Source: Actinomadura sp. NBRC 104412
GTDB taxonomy: Bacteria > Actinomycetota > Actinomycetes > Streptosporangiales > Streptosporangiaceae
DNA: 64,000 nt
Reading direction: 5' to 3'
NCBI RefSeq assembly: GCF_030269515.1
Contig: NZ_BSTM01000001.1
Coordinates: 372,001-436,000, forward strand
The notes beneath the pieces are model-generated. The model made no database searches. It had not been told where the DNA came from and saw only the letters and a list, made by a program, of their open reading frames with translations. A program made the translations under genes and the position numbers. Below are positions 15,451 to 24,747 of this stretch, in pieces (positions within the stretch are counted from its first letter, which is position 1; every line of letters starts with the position of its first letter).

Positions 15451-15829
15451 CGAGCACCCTTCTCAGGAGGTTCTGGTCGACCTGTGCGGTGGGCGGGCTC
15501 CACTGCTGCACGCCGAGCAGCCCCTGGTCCAGCAGGTCCCCGGCGAGCACGCGGACGACGCCGAGCGGCAGGTCCACCTCCGACGCCAGGTCCGCGATGG
15601 TGTGCGGCCGCCGGCACACCGCCAGCAGCCGTCGCTGCTCGCGGGACAACCGAGCCAGGTCGGCCACACGACCGGTCGCGACGATGATGGCCACGATGTC
15701 GAGCGGCTCGCCGGTCGGCACCGTGCGGCCACGCGTCATCGCGTATGGACGGACAATGGGCCCCGCGGCCTCGTCGATCCAGCGCTCCCTGCGCGGATCG
15801 TGGGGCCCACCGGCGGCTCTGGGGTCCAT
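15431..15829 (-). CDS. cvnC: Conservon DUF742 protein (CvnC)
   Basis: A 132-residue DUF742 protein: 'IVRPYAMTRGRTVPTGE', 'LSREQRRLLAVCRRPHTIAD' and 'DLPLGVVRVLAGDLLDQGL', together a winged-helix-like fold, then the usual C-terminal 'QNLLRRVLDELRAL'. Its position between roadblock and GTPase genes is the standard conservon order. Role in the complex is not defined, but a DNA- or partner-binding adaptor is plausible. Confidence 0.94.
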   Translation of the reverse strand: MDPRAAGGPHDPRRERWIDEAAGPIVRPYAMTRGRTVPTGEPLDIVAIIVATGRVADLARLSREQRRLLAVCRRPHTIADLASEVDLPLGVVRVLAGDLLDQGLLGVQQWSPPTAQVDQNLLRRVLDELRAL

Positions 15830-15835
15830 GCCCGG

Positions 15836-16249
15836 TCACCCTGATTCCGGCCCTGCGGTTCTCAGGCCCGTGGACAGCTGCCTGTGCACGCGCTTGACCA
15901 GCATCGTCATCTCGTAGGCCACCAGGCCCGCGTTGGCACCGATCTCGCTGATCAGCGCCAGGCAGCTGTTGGCCCCGGCGGGGACGACGAAGAACAGGCC
16001 CTTCTCCATCTCGATCATGGCCTGACGGATCTCGCCCGACTCCAGTTGCGGCTGGGCGCCGACCGCCAGGCTCCAGAACCCCGCGGCCATCGCCGCCAGG
16101 TACTCGGCGTCCTCACGGCCGACCTCCCGGGACGCGCCCATCACCAGGCCGTCCCGCGACAGCACCACGACCTTGCGCACCTGCGGGACCCGGTTGACCA
16201 GATCGTCCAGAAGCCAGCCCAGTTCCGCGGTGACATCCGGCTGGGTCAT
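15836..16249 (-). CDS. cvnB: Conservon roadblock/LC7 protein (CvnB)
   Basis: A 137-residue roadblock/LC7 domain: 'LGWLLDDLVNRVPQVRKVVV', 'SRDGLVMGASREVGRED', 'AAMAAGFWSLA' and 'SEIGANAGLVAYEMTMLV'. Family members act as GAP-like or scaffold partners of the CvnD GTPase. It starts in an ATGA overlap with the sensor gene and ends 6 bp before cvnC, so the four genes are co-translated. Confidence 0.95.
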   Translation of the reverse strand: MTQPDVTAELGWLLDDLVNRVPQVRKVVVLSRDGLVMGASREVGREDAEYLAAMAAGFWSLAVGAQPQLESGEIRQAMIEMEKGLFFVVPAGANSCLALISEIGANAGLVAYEMTMLVKRVHRQLSTGLRTAGPESG

Positions 16250-18924
16250 GACGGACTCCCTTCTCCGTTGTATGCGTGTCCGCCCGGTCCCTCGTCCTCT
16301 TCACGGCCGCGCAACCAGCCGGCCTGCAAGGAGGCGAACAGATCACGGGACGCCTCGGCGGCGCGGTCCTCTTCGGCCCACACGGGCGTGCCCTGGGGCG
16401 GGGTGGCGTCGTACGGCGGCGGCGGTCCGACGTCCCTGAGCTGCGGCGCCAGGTTCTCCTGCCGCACGCGGCGCGGCAGCGGCGACTTGCCCGACCCCGT
16501 GCCGAACGACTCCGGCGGGGTCGTCGGCTGCGGCACCCGAGGGATGCGGTCGCCCGGCCGCGGACCCGGCCGCGCCCACGACGTGTCCGGCATCGGCGGC
16601 GCCGTCTGTTCCGGGACGGGCGCCGACAGCTCGGCGTTGTTGCCGTTGCCGTTCTCGGCCGGCGCCGGGTTGCGCCACACCTCGACATCGATCGCCTGCG
16701 TGGGCTGCGCCCACCCGTTGCCGTTCCCGCCGGGCGGCACGGCGGCGCCGTCGTCGCCCCCGCCACCGCCGTTCAGCACGACGGGACGGCCGGTGACCTG
16801 GGGACGGGAGATCGTGGCGCGCTCGGTGTCGGGCTCGTCCTCGGGCGTGCCCACGTCCACGATCAGCTCGCGCGGCACCAGCACCACCGCGCTGACCCCG
16901 CCGTACAGCGAGGGCTGCAACGCGACCTTGATGCCGTGCCGGTGCGCGAGCCGGGACACCACGAACAGCCCCAGCCGGTCGCTGTCGGCCAGGTCGAACT
17001 CCGGCGGCCTGGCCAGCCGCTGGTTGAGCGCGTCCAGCTCGGCCTGGTCGAGGCCGATCCCGCGGTCCACGATGTCCACCGCGAACCCGTTCGCGCCCAT
17101 CTCCCCGCGCACCAGCACCTCGGTGGGCGGCGGCGAGAACACCGTCGCGTTCTCGATCAGCTCGGCCAGCAGGTGGATGACGTCCGCCACCACCTCACCG
17201 ATCACCGCGGCGTTCGCGGAGACGACGACCACCTCGACACGGGTGTAGTCCTCCACCTCCGACACCGCCGCGCGCAGCACGTCGTCCACGTGCACCGGAC
17301 GGCTCCATCCCCGTCCCGGCGACGCACCGGACAGGATGACCAGGCCCTCCGCGTGCCGGCGCATGCGGGTGGTCAGATGGTCGAGCCGGAACAGGTCCTC
17401 CAGCGCCTTCGGATCGGACGTGCCGCGCTCCATCTCGTCCAACATGCCGAGCTGCCGGTGCAACAGCGACTGCGCGCGCCACGCCACGTTCAGGAACACC
17501 CGGCTGATGCCCTTGCGCAGATGCGCCTCACTGACGGCCGTCTCGATCGCCGTCCGCTGCACCCGAGTGAACGCGTCCCCGACCCGCGACACCTCGGTCG
17601 TCTTCCCGACCACCAACGGCGGCGCCTCTGCCTGCACGTCCACTTCCTCACCGCGCCGCAACCGGGCCACCACCCCGGGCAGCCGATCCTCGGCCAGGTT
17701 CAAAGCGGCCCGCTGCAACCACCGCAACTCCCGCGACAGACTCCGCGCGGCCATCAGTGAGAGCACGATCGACGCGATCACCGCGAGCAACCCGAACCCA
17801 CCGGCGATGGCGAGCCGCATGACGACCCGTTCGCCGATCGGCTTGGCCAGATCGTTCAGCGCCAGGCTGGACTGCGTGACGGCCTGGCCCCATGCCTGCG
17901 AGAGGCGCGGGGTCGTGGCGGCCCAGTTCGCCGCCTCAGGGGGGATGCGGTTGTTCGGCGAGCGGGCGATCGCGACCTCCATCGCGCGGAAGTCGCGGTA
18001 GCCCTTCGATTCGACCACCTTGGTCAGGGGTGCCCGCACGTCCGCGTCCAGGTCGGCCATGCCCGCGTCGAACTCGCGGCGGCCGAGCGCCACCGACTGC
18101 GCGAAGGCCAGGTGCTCGGCCTGGCTCATCCGGCCGCCCTTGGCCAGCGCGGCGGTGACGATCGCGTCCTCGCGCAGCATGAACGCGCGGGCGTTGCCCA
18201 CGCTGATCAGCGCGCGGCCCTGCTCGAAGATCTTCAGATCGTTGACGATCACCAGGCCGCTGAAGACCTTCACGATGGAGTCGAGGGTCAGGCTGTAACC
18301 GTCGATGATCTGGAGGGTCTGGACGGTGCCGGAGTCGACGCCGGCCCGCAGGCGGGGCAGCCCGTCCAGCAGTTTGATCGCCTCGGCCAGCCGCTGCATG
18401 CTCTTGGGATCGGCCGCCTCCCTGGCCTCGGAAGACATGGCCGACCTGCGGAACTGCGCCTGGGCGGCGTCCACCCGGGCCCGTTGCGCGGCCAGCTTCC
18501 TGCGCTCCTCGGAGTTGTCCCCGCCCTGCTCGCGGACGGCCAGCGCGACCACGCTCAGCTGCCGCTCCTCCTGCACCTGGTTCACCAGCAGCAGGCCGGG
18601 CAGGGTGATCTTCTCGTAGGCGCTGGAGTAGTCGTACTTGTCGAGCGCGGGCCCAAGAGTGTTGCTCGCCGCGAAAGCCCACAGCCCGATCAGCGAGAGC
18701 AGGGGAACGAGCAGCAGCGCGGTGATGCGGAGGCGGATCGAACGCCGACGTGGCATGCGGTCGTACGCATCATGGGCTTCGTAGCGCGGCGTGCTCTCCC
18801 GCGCCTGCGCTTGGGCGTGCACCTGATGGCTGTTGCGTGGTGCACGCTTCTTGCCGGCCTTCTTCATATGGGCCTGATGAGCGGCGGCCTGGCGGGCCAC
18901 GGGCTCCCGGCGTCTGGCGGCCAT
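16246..18924 (-). CDS. cvnA: Conservon nitrate/nitrite-sensor-type histidine kinase (CvnA)
   Basis: An 892-residue membrane sensor. A 65-residue basic, His/Ala/Gln-rich cytoplasmic head precedes transmembrane helix 1 ('ITALLLVPLLSLIGLWAFAA'). An extracellular helical NIT domain follows (about 90-375), then helix 2 ('LAIAGGFGLLAVIASIVLSL'), a HAMP-like linker and a HATPase domain (about 515-690) with 'DVIHLLAELIENATVFSPP', 'DIVDRGIGLD' and 'LGLFVVSRLAHRHGI'. The last 190 residues are Pro/Gly/Asn-rich and probably disordered. The canonical phospho-His box is weak, as in other CvnA proteins. It heads the conservon operon. Confidence 0.93.
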   Translation of the reverse strand: MAARRREPVARQAAAHQAHMKKAGKKRAPRNSHQVHAQAQARESTPRYEAHDAYDRMPRRRSIRLRITALLLVPLLSLIGLWAFAASNTLGPALDKYDYSSAYEKITLPGLLLVNQVQEERQLSVVALAVREQGGDNSEERRKLAAQRARVDAAQAQFRRSAMSSEAREAADPKSMQRLAEAIKLLDGLPRLRAGVDSGTVQTLQIIDGYSLTLDSIVKVFSGLVIVNDLKIFEQGRALISVGNARAFMLREDAIVTAALAKGGRMSQAEHLAFAQSVALGRREFDAGMADLDADVRAPLTKVVESKGYRDFRAMEVAIARSPNNRIPPEAANWAATTPRLSQAWGQAVTQSSLALNDLAKPIGERVVMRLAIAGGFGLLAVIASIVLSLMAARSLSRELRWLQRAALNLAEDRLPGVVARLRRGEEVDVQAEAPPLVVGKTTEVSRVGDAFTRVQRTAIETAVSEAHLRKGISRVFLNVAWRAQSLLHRQLGMLDEMERGTSDPKALEDLFRLDHLTTRMRRHAEGLVILSGASPGRGWSRPVHVDDVLRAAVSEVEDYTRVEVVVVSANAAVIGEVVADVIHLLAELIENATVFSPPPTEVLVRGEMGANGFAVDIVDRGIGLDQAELDALNQRLARPPEFDLADSDRLGLFVVSRLAHRHGIKVALQPSLYGGVSAVVLVPRELIVDVGTPEDEPDTERATISRPQVTGRPVVLNGGGGGDDGAAVPPGGNGNGWAQPTQAIDVEVWRNPAPAENGNGNNAELSAPVPEQTAPPMPDTSWARPGPRPGDRIPRVPQPTTPPESFGTGSGKSPLPRRVRQENLAPQLRDVGPPPPYDATPPQGTPVWAEEDRAAEASRDLFASLQAGWLRGREEDEGPGGHAYNGEGSPS

Positions 18925-19003
18925 CAGATCACGTCCTCGGATAGGTGCGGTTCGCTCCTGGCGGTTTCGGCTCGTTCCGACTCGTGCCGGCGGACGGCGG
19001 CTC

Positions 19004-19351
19004 TCACGGCGGTACCTCCTCGCCCTTGGGCCTGGTGGCCAGGTGCCGGAGGCGTTTGGAGATCAGTACGACGGCCTCGGCGTGGCCGCGCATGGCCTGC
19101 TCGCGGGTGGTGTACTGCCCGATGTCGGCATGCGTCGTCGTGTCGGAGACGATGGTCTGCCACAACAGGGGCCTTCCATTGGATGCCAAGCCCTGGTCGA
19201 TCACGGTGAACCAGGTGGAGACCACGACCACCTGCGTGCCGACATGGATGACGTCCTGTGCGAGCAGGCGTCCCCTGATGTCGAGCAGGAGCCGCTGAGC
19301 CTCGTCGGACGTGGCAGGTCGCCCGTCTGCTCGGTACCAGTCAACGGTCAT
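19004..19351 (-). CDS. Conserved hypothetical protein
   Basis: A 115-residue soluble protein starting MTVDWYRADGRPATSDEA. It has core strands 'QVVVVSTWFTVIDQG', 'PLLWQTIVSD', 'QYTTREQAMRGHAEAVVLIS' and a short basic tail. The pattern (strand, 'PLL(W/F)(Q/E)T', then an alternating 'Y-TREQA-GH' helix) is common in small actinobacterial proteins of unknown role. GAGGGGGG precedes the ATG. It lies 79 bp upstream of cvnA on the same strand and might be co-transcribed. Confidence 0.65.
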   Translation of the reverse strand: MTVDWYRADGRPATSDEAQRLLLDIRGRLLAQDVIHVGTQVVVVSTWFTVIDQGLASNGRPLLWQTIVSDTTTHADIGQYTTREQAMRGHAEAVVLISKRLRHLATRPKGEEVPP

Positions 19352-19535
19352 CACTTTCCCCCCTCGGCTCCGGCCGGTCGTCGCCGGCGGTTCGGACGAG
19401 GCGTACATCGGCATGCGTGTCCACACGCTCCGCCCACGCGGCGGACCGTCCAGGACAAGGGTCTTCAGATAGGGGTCGTCGATCAGGACCGCGGACTCGG
19501 CGGCGGTGGCCCTCCGCGCCGGTCGGCGATGGCGG

Positions 19536-20009
19536 TCAGGCCGTCCAGGCGACTGTCGGCGGCCAGGCCGTCAGCTCGCACCAGACCGCCTTCCCTGAAT
19601 AGGTGAGGTCGGTTCCGTGACGGTCGGCGATCGCCGCCACCAGGAACCAGCCTCGGCCGGTCTCCTCCAGGAGATCGATCCGCCGCGCGCTGGGCGCGGC
19701 CGGGCTCGGGTCGTGAACCTCGATCCGCAACCGTTCACCGGCGCGCAGAATCACCAGGCGCAACGGGGCGCCGGAGGTCGAGGCGTGGCGTATGGCGTTG
19801 GTCACCAGCTCCGACACGAGGATCTCGGCGTCGTCACGGACGTCGGCGATGCCGCGGGCTCCGATGAGGTTCCGCACGAAGGCCCGGGCCCGCGGGACGG
19901 ACTCGTGCGCGGCGGGCAGTGACAGCTCGCCGAGTGGTTCCTTGGTGAGGACGGCCGTCAGGGCCGCCGGCTCACCCATCCGCTCGATGGCGTGGTATTC
20001 GGCCGACAT
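19536..20009 (-). CDS. Single-domain HATPase (RsbW/SpoIIAB-like ATP-binding protein)
   Basis: A 157-residue ATP-binding protein. N-box 'DAEILVSELVTNAIRHAST', G1 'LRIEVHDPSPAAP' and G2 'ETGRGWFLVAAIADRHG' are all present. There is no dimerisation domain or membrane segment. Such proteins are very numerous in streptomycetes and relatives and act as anti-sigma or regulatory kinases. GAGGAG sits 8 bp before the chosen ATG. The target is unknown; proximity to the conservon may be fortuitous. Confidence 0.88.
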   Translation of the reverse strand: MSAEYHAIERMGEPAALTAVLTKEPLGELSLPAAHESVPRARAFVRNLIGARGIADVRDDAEILVSELVTNAIRHASTSGAPLRLVILRAGERLRIEVHDPSPAAPSARRIDLLEETGRGWFLVAAIADRHGTDLTYSGKAVWCELTAWPPTVAWTA

Positions 20010-20178
20010 GGTTGACGTCTCCTCGGCTGGGGGGCGGCGACCCCGCACCCGCGCGGGCGGGGCGTCCGGGCGAGCGGGTCGCCGGCGAGGGATGCCGCGG
20101 CCGCATTAACGGACGGCGGCAAGGAAGTCGGGAAATGACGGATCGGGAAAAGGGAAAGCCGGGAGGGGAAGTGGGGAG

Positions 20179-20766
20179 TCATGGCGACTCCGGATCCTCG
20201 GCGTGTGCCGTGGCGCGTTCGCGCAGCAGCTTTGCCGTCTGTAGATAGCAGTCGTAGTTCTCGTATTCGAACCGGCGACCGCGCAGACAGGTGAGGTAGG
20301 GGCCGATGGGGCTGCCCTCGCGCAGGAAGGTCTCCTCGTCGAGGTCCCCGCGCAGGCGCTCGAGCGTGCGGTCGAACAGGTCGACCTTGGCGGCGGCGGC
20401 CATCGCGCGCTCCTCGAGCTGCGTGATGACGTCCTCCACCGGTATGTGATCCACCGCCTGGAGGATGACCAGCAGATCCTCGCGTATGACGGCGGGCTTG
20501 GCCGGGAGGGTCGCGAAGTGCTGGAGCTCCTTGATGCCCTCCGGGGTGACGGTGTAGACGCGCTTGTTCGGCCGGTCGTGCTGGATGACCTGCCGTCCCT
20601 TGATCAGCCCCTGCTTCTCGAGCCGCGCCAGCTCGGTGTACAGCTGCTGCGGGACCGCGTGCCAGAAGTTGGAGACGGCGATGTCGAAGATCTTGGCGAG
20701 CTGGTAACCGCTGTACTCACCATCGAGCAAGGCCGCGAGCACGGCGTGCCGAAGCGCCATCGTCAC
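20179..20766 (-). CDS. PadR-family transcriptional regulator
   Basis: A 195-residue PadR protein: 'ALRHAVLAALLDGEYSGYQL', 'NFWHAVPQQLYTELARLEKQ' and 'KRVYTVTPEGIKEL' form the winged helix. A helical C-terminal dimerisation domain (about 95-190) has 'EDLLVILQAVDHIP' and 'GPYLTCLRGRRFE'. It faces away from a perfect 12-bp inverted repeat 46 bp upstream and lies beyond the downstream end of the FAAL gene set. Its close relative at 31979-32563 is paired with a SnoaL-like gene; a SnoaL-like gene is also in the FAAL set, so control of that set is plausible. ATG at 20766 or 20760 are both possible. Confidence 0.9.
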   Translation of the reverse strand: MTMALRHAVLAALLDGEYSGYQLAKIFDIAVSNFWHAVPQQLYTELARLEKQGLIKGRQVIQHDRPNKRVYTVTPEGIKELQHFATLPAKPAVIREDLLVILQAVDHIPVEDVITQLEERAMAAAAKVDLFDRTLERLRGDLDEETFLREGSPIGPYLTCLRGRRFEYENYDCYLQTAKLLRERATAHAEDPESP

Positions 20767-20811
20767 CCTCCCCCGCCGGTGTCCGGGTACCGGCGTCTGG
20801 GTACTCCCAGA

Positions 20812-20841
20812 CCTTACTAGTCAAATCGCTGACTAGTAAGG
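20812..20841. promoter_or_regulatory. Perfect inverted repeat, likely PadR operator
   Basis: CCTTACTAGTCA-N6-TGACTAGTAAGG, 12-bp perfect arms, upstream of the PadR start. On the minus strand TTGACT within it could be a -35 box, with a GAGTAC-like -10 about 17 bp further on. This fits an autorepressed promoter. Confidence 0.75.
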
Positions 20842-20966
20842 GGCTTGAGGAAATTAGTTGAAATGTGAACGGCATTAACGGAAAGGAACGCAGTTAACCG
20901 AAAGCGGGCAGCCCGAAGACCGGGACAAGCCTCCCATAGCCGCCCACATAACGCCCCGCGGACAGC

Positions 20967-21011
20967 CGCGAGGGGCCGACCGCACAACGGCTGTACGGAC
21001 GGCCCCTCGCG
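20967..21011 (-). terminator. Terminator after the FAAL gene set
   Basis: CGCGAGGGGCCG (20967-20978) pairs with CGGCCCCTCGCG (21000-21011) across a 21-base loop, 49 bp past the FAAL stop. Confidence 0.7.
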
Positions 21012-21059
21012 TTCGGTTCGGGACCCGGACGGGATCCACCGGACGGCGCGGTCGCCGCT

Positions 21060-22832
21060 TCACCCTCCCAGGCCGGCGACGCTCGGTTCGAGATCGCCGG
21101 CCAGCTGCTTGATCTTTCCGTCGAGGAACGCCTGCCGCGTCAGCCCGCGCTGGATCTTGCCGCTGGTCGTGCGGCGGACGGCGCCGGGACCCGACAGCAC
21201 CACGCTGAGGGACGGCAGGCCGAACGCCCGCGCGACCATGTCCCGGGTGAACGAGGCCAGCTCGGCCAGCCCCATGTCCCGGGCGGCGGCCGGGATCACC
21301 TCCTGGACGATGATCACCCGCTCCTGCCCGGAGCCTCCCAGGGCATCCAGTGAGAAGGCCGCGGCGGTGCGGGTGGCCGGATGGGCGGACCGCGAGACCT
21401 CCTCCAGATCGTGGGCGTAGATGTTGTGCCCGTTGACGATGATCAGATCTTTGATCCGCCCGGTCACGTACAGCTCGCCGTCGGCTATGAAGCCGAGGTC
21501 CCCGGTCCGCAGATACGTGGGTCCGCCCGCCGCGGTCACGGCCTGGAAGGTCGCCTTGGTCTGGCGTGGCCGCCGCCAGTACCCCCGCGCCACGCTACCG
21601 CCGCTGACCCAGATCTCCCCGACCCGCCCGTCCGGCAACTCCGTGCGGGTGGCCGGATCGACGACGCGCACATCAAGGGTGACGGGACGGCCGCTGCTCA
21701 CCAGCCGCCGCGTACCGTCCTCCGTAGCGCTCCTTCGCGGAACCGCCCTGTTCCGCGTCAGCGATTCGAAGTCGAACACACGCACCACCGGGCCCTGGCC
21801 GAGGGGCGCGGCCGAGATCAGCAGCGTCGTCTCGGCCATCCCGTAGCACGGCATCCACATCTCGCGGCGGAACCCGGCCGGGCCGAACCGCTCGACCATG
21901 CGATCCAGCGTCCCCGCCAGCACCGGCTCCGCCCCGTTCTTGACGATCAGCAGCGACGACAGGTCCAGCTCGGCCAGCTGGGCGTCGGTGACCCGGCGGA
22001 GCAGCAGCTCGTAGCCGAAGTTCGGACCCACGATGATGGTCGCCCGGTGCCGGGTGACCATCTCCAGCCACACCACCGGCCGCTTGATGAAGGTGATCGG
22101 CGACATCAGCACGTACCGGCCACCCATGTAGAGCGGGTGCAGGATCTGCCCCACCAGCCCCATGTCGTGGTAATGCGGAACCCAGCCGATCCCGACGGTG
22201 TGCGCGCCGCCCTCGATCCTGGCGTTGATCTCCTCCGCGTTGCGGAGCAGGTTGCCGTAGGTGACCTCCACTCCTTTGGGGTCGCTGGTCGAGCCGGAGG
22301 TGTACTGGAGGAACGCCGGCTCGTCGGGGTCGTAGCGCGGCATCGTCCAGCCGTCCGGATCGGCCTTCACGTCGACGTCGGTGGCCAGGCATCGGACCTC
22401 ACCGTCCAGGCCGGACTCGGCGAGCCACTCCTCCACCTTCTCCCGGTGCGAGGAGTCGGTGAGGATCCACTGGATGTCGGCGTCGCGGATGATCCGATGT
22501 GTCCGCTCCGCGCGTCCCGCGTCCAACTCGGGGAAGGGCGCGGGGACGGCGATGACCTGACCGTACAGACATCCGACGAACGCCGAGATGAAGTCCAGCC
22601 CCGCCGGGTACAGGAGCAGCACCGCGCCGCGCCGGACGCCCAGGGCGTCCAGGTGCCCGGCCAGCGCGCGCGCCTTGCGGTCGAGATCGGCGAGCCCGAG
22701 CTCCTCCTCACGGTACTTGTGCCCCGGCCCCCTCTCCTCGGTCACGAAGGTGAAACCACGGCTGTTCCCGTAAGCGCGAACGTTGTCGCGCAGCACGGAG
22801 ACGAAGGTGCGCTCGGCGGCCATGGCGTTCAC
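21060..22832 (-). CDS. Fatty acyl-AMP ligase (FAAL)
   Basis: A 590-residue adenylate-forming enzyme. The nucleotide loop 'YTSGSTSDPKGVEVTY', 'GWVPHYHDMGLVGQ' (characteristic of FAALs), 'PCYGMAETTLLIS', 'YLRTGDLGFI' and 'GRIKDLIIVNGHNIYAHDLE' are in order. Lys 'SGKIQRG' near the C-terminus is the catalytic Lys. FAALs activate fatty acids as acyl-AMP and load them onto an acyl carrier protein rather than CoA. A discrete ACP is encoded at 27019-27285 in the same gene set. The start overlaps the dehydrogenase stop by 4 bp. Confidence 0.93.
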   Translation of the reverse strand: MNAMAAERTFVSVLRDNVRAYGNSRGFTFVTEERGPGHKYREEELGLADLDRKARALAGHLDALGVRRGAVLLLYPAGLDFISAFVGCLYGQVIAVPAPFPELDAGRAERTHRIIRDADIQWILTDSSHREKVEEWLAESGLDGEVRCLATDVDVKADPDGWTMPRYDPDEPAFLQYTSGSTSDPKGVEVTYGNLLRNAEEINARIEGGAHTVGIGWVPHYHDMGLVGQILHPLYMGGRYVLMSPITFIKRPVVWLEMVTRHRATIIVGPNFGYELLLRRVTDAQLAELDLSSLLIVKNGAEPVLAGTLDRMVERFGPAGFRREMWMPCYGMAETTLLISAAPLGQGPVVRVFDFESLTRNRAVPRRSATEDGTRRLVSSGRPVTLDVRVVDPATRTELPDGRVGEIWVSGGSVARGYWRRPRQTKATFQAVTAAGGPTYLRTGDLGFIADGELYVTGRIKDLIIVNGHNIYAHDLEEVSRSAHPATRTAAAFSLDALGGSGQERVIIVQEVIPAAARDMGLAELASFTRDMVARAFGLPSLSVVLSGPGAVRRTTSGKIQRGLTRQAFLDGKIKQLAGDLEPSVAGLGG

Positions 22833-24613
22833 CGCTCCGGCCGCTGGACGGAGTTCTCACCGTCGGCCAGCTCGACCAGCGAGAACCAGCGGCCCTCCTC
22901 GAAGCTCCGGAACATCGCGGACTCGAAGGGCCGCAGGTACTGCTCGGACAGGCCGGTGTCGGGGTGGGCGCGTTCCAGCAGCCGCTCCAGGCACAGCACC
23001 AGCCACGCGCCGTCGGCGAACGATCCGCCGAAGTAGGCGTGGTTGTGGATCCAGGTGAGCATGCACGAGATCATCGCGTGCAGCTCGCAGTACCGCTTGG
23101 CACGGCGCAGCGCCGCCGCCGAGGTGATGTCCTCCGGAGCGGCACGGACGGCCGCGTACAGCTCGGCACGCAGATCGCCGATCCGGGACACCAGTCTGGT
23201 CAGGTCCTCGGCGACGCCCGGCGCCGCGAAGACCCTGGCGGTGGTCAGCAGCGTCTCGACGGTCGCCTCATACCCGCGCCCGACCTCGTCATGGCCTTCG
23301 TTGGTGAGCTGCAACTTGCGGCCGTCCGGCTCCCACTCCGGTGGCGTACGGGTCCAGCAGAACAGCTCGTCCAGCAGCGCCTCGGCCGACTGGGCGTCAG
23401 CGGGTCCGGAGTCCGGCTGGTCCGCCACCAGGAACGGCAGCTGAGCCGCGACGTTGGCGAGGTTGACGTGTGTCGTCCCCTCGAAGATGCTCGCGATCGC
23501 GTGGTCGCGTTGCAGTTTCTGGAACACGCCGTGCGCCACGCCCTCGCGCAGGTAGCCCCGGGCGGCCAGCACCGTCCCGATGCTGGCCACGACCTCCTCA
23601 CCCTGGATCGGGACGAAGTACTTGACCATGGACGACCACAGGCTGAGCCGCGACGGCGCGACCGTGAGCGCCCGCGCCACCGGAACGGTCATGCATTCGG
23701 CGATCAGCAGGTCGAGATGCGCCTTGATGAGATGGTCGCGGATCACCGGGATCTTGTAGATGTCCGCCCCGTACAGGGTCCGCTGCCGCGAGTACTCCAT
23801 GCCGATCCGCACGACCGCGTCCATCGTCCCGATGGACAGGCCCGCGATGGCGATGCGCGTGATCTGGAGGGTCTTGAGCGTCTGCACGAGCCCGGCGCCG
23901 CGCCGCCCGATGACGCAGTCGGCCGGGAGCCGCGCGTTGTCGAAGCTGACCCCGCTGAGGTCGTGACCGCGCAGCCCCAGCGTGCGGACGGGGGGCAGGA
24001 CGGACCAGGTGGCGGGATCGAGATCGTTCTTGTCGACCAGCACCAGGGAGAAGTCGCGGCTGCCCGTCTTGACATAGGTGGTGACGAAACGGCCGCGGGT
24101 GGCGTTGCCGACCGGCCACTTGGTGCCGGTGACGACAAGGTCGTCATCCTCGGCCTCGGCGCGCGCCTCGCAGGCCATCACGTCGCTGCCGTGGTCGGCC
24201 TCGGAGACGCCGAAACAGGCCAGGTCGCCGTTCAGGATGCCGTCCGCCACGGTCTTCTGCTGGCGGTTGTCGCCCCAGAGCCAGACCGGGTTCACGGCCA
24301 GCAGGCCCGACCCGTACATCACGGCGACGGTCAGGCTGCGGCGAGACATGCCGCGGGTGACGAAGAACAGCTCTTCCAGGCTGGCGAGCCGGCCCCCGAG
24401 GTGCAGTGGCACGAGGTACTCCGGGAATCCCCACGCGCGGGCGGTCTCCACGGCACCGGCCGGGAGCTCGTCGCGCTCCTCCGCCTCGACGATGGACTTG
24501 TAGGAGAAGGGGCCCGCGGCGTCGTCCATCGGGTCACCGAGATAGGCGTCCAGGTCGGCCGCGATCCGGTGCGCAGGAGAAAGCTCAACGCGGGCTGAGA
24601 CTTGGCTGATCAT
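22829..24613 (-). CDS. Acyl-CoA (or acyl-ACP) dehydrogenase
   Basis: A 594-residue flavoprotein of the acyl-CoA dehydrogenase superfamily. It has 'CFGVSEADHGSDVMACEARA' (FAD/substrate loop), 'GTKWPVGNATRG' and 'LRGHDLSGVSFDNARLP', then the helical C-terminal domain with 'QRTLYGADIYKIPVIRDHL' and 'QRDHAIASIFEGTTHVNLAN', where the Glu of 'FEGTT' is near the usual catalytic base. A 150-residue C-terminal extension is longer than in simple 380-residue enzymes. Being co-translated with an FAAL, it probably desaturates an ACP-bound acyl chain. That is inference. Confidence 0.88.
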   Translation of the reverse strand: MISQVSARVELSPAHRIAADLDAYLGDPMDDAAGPFSYKSIVEAEERDELPAGAVETARAWGFPEYLVPLHLGGRLASLEELFFVTRGMSRRSLTVAVMYGSGLLAVNPVWLWGDNRQQKTVADGILNGDLACFGVSEADHGSDVMACEARAEAEDDDLVVTGTKWPVGNATRGRFVTTYVKTGSRDFSLVLVDKNDLDPATWSVLPPVRTLGLRGHDLSGVSFDNARLPADCVIGRRGAGLVQTLKTLQITRIAIAGLSIGTMDAVVRIGMEYSRQRTLYGADIYKIPVIRDHLIKAHLDLLIAECMTVPVARALTVAPSRLSLWSSMVKYFVPIQGEEVVASIGTVLAARGYLREGVAHGVFQKLQRDHAIASIFEGTTHVNLANVAAQLPFLVADQPDSGPADAQSAEALLDELFCWTRTPPEWEPDGRKLQLTNEGHDEVGRGYEATVETLLTTARVFAAPGVAEDLTRLVSRIGDLRAELYAAVRAAPEDITSAAALRRAKRYCELHAMISCMLTWIHNHAYFGGSFADGAWLVLCLERLLERAHPDTGLSEQYLRPFESAMFRSFEEGRWFSLVELADGENSVQRPER

Positions 24614-24747
24614 TTTCTTTTCGCTTTCCTCTTCTTCGCATGCCGCTTCGCATGCCGCGACGTCCGGACGGTACGGCCCCGGGCGGGAGGATCGGGGCCG
24701 TACCGCTTCGGAGGGCGCCGTCCCCGGGGATGGACGGCGCCGTTCGT

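Noticed and set aside
18925..19163. Small minus-strand frame (His/Arg-rich) overlapping the 19004-19351 gene
   Set aside because: Wrong composition and frame; the 115-residue protein in the other frame has regular alternating hydrophobicity and a ribosome site.
22964..24598. Long plus-strand frame opposite the acyl-CoA dehydrogenase
   Set aside because: Antisense shadow of the dehydrogenase with Arg/His/Asp-biased sequence; the minus-strand protein has all family motifs.
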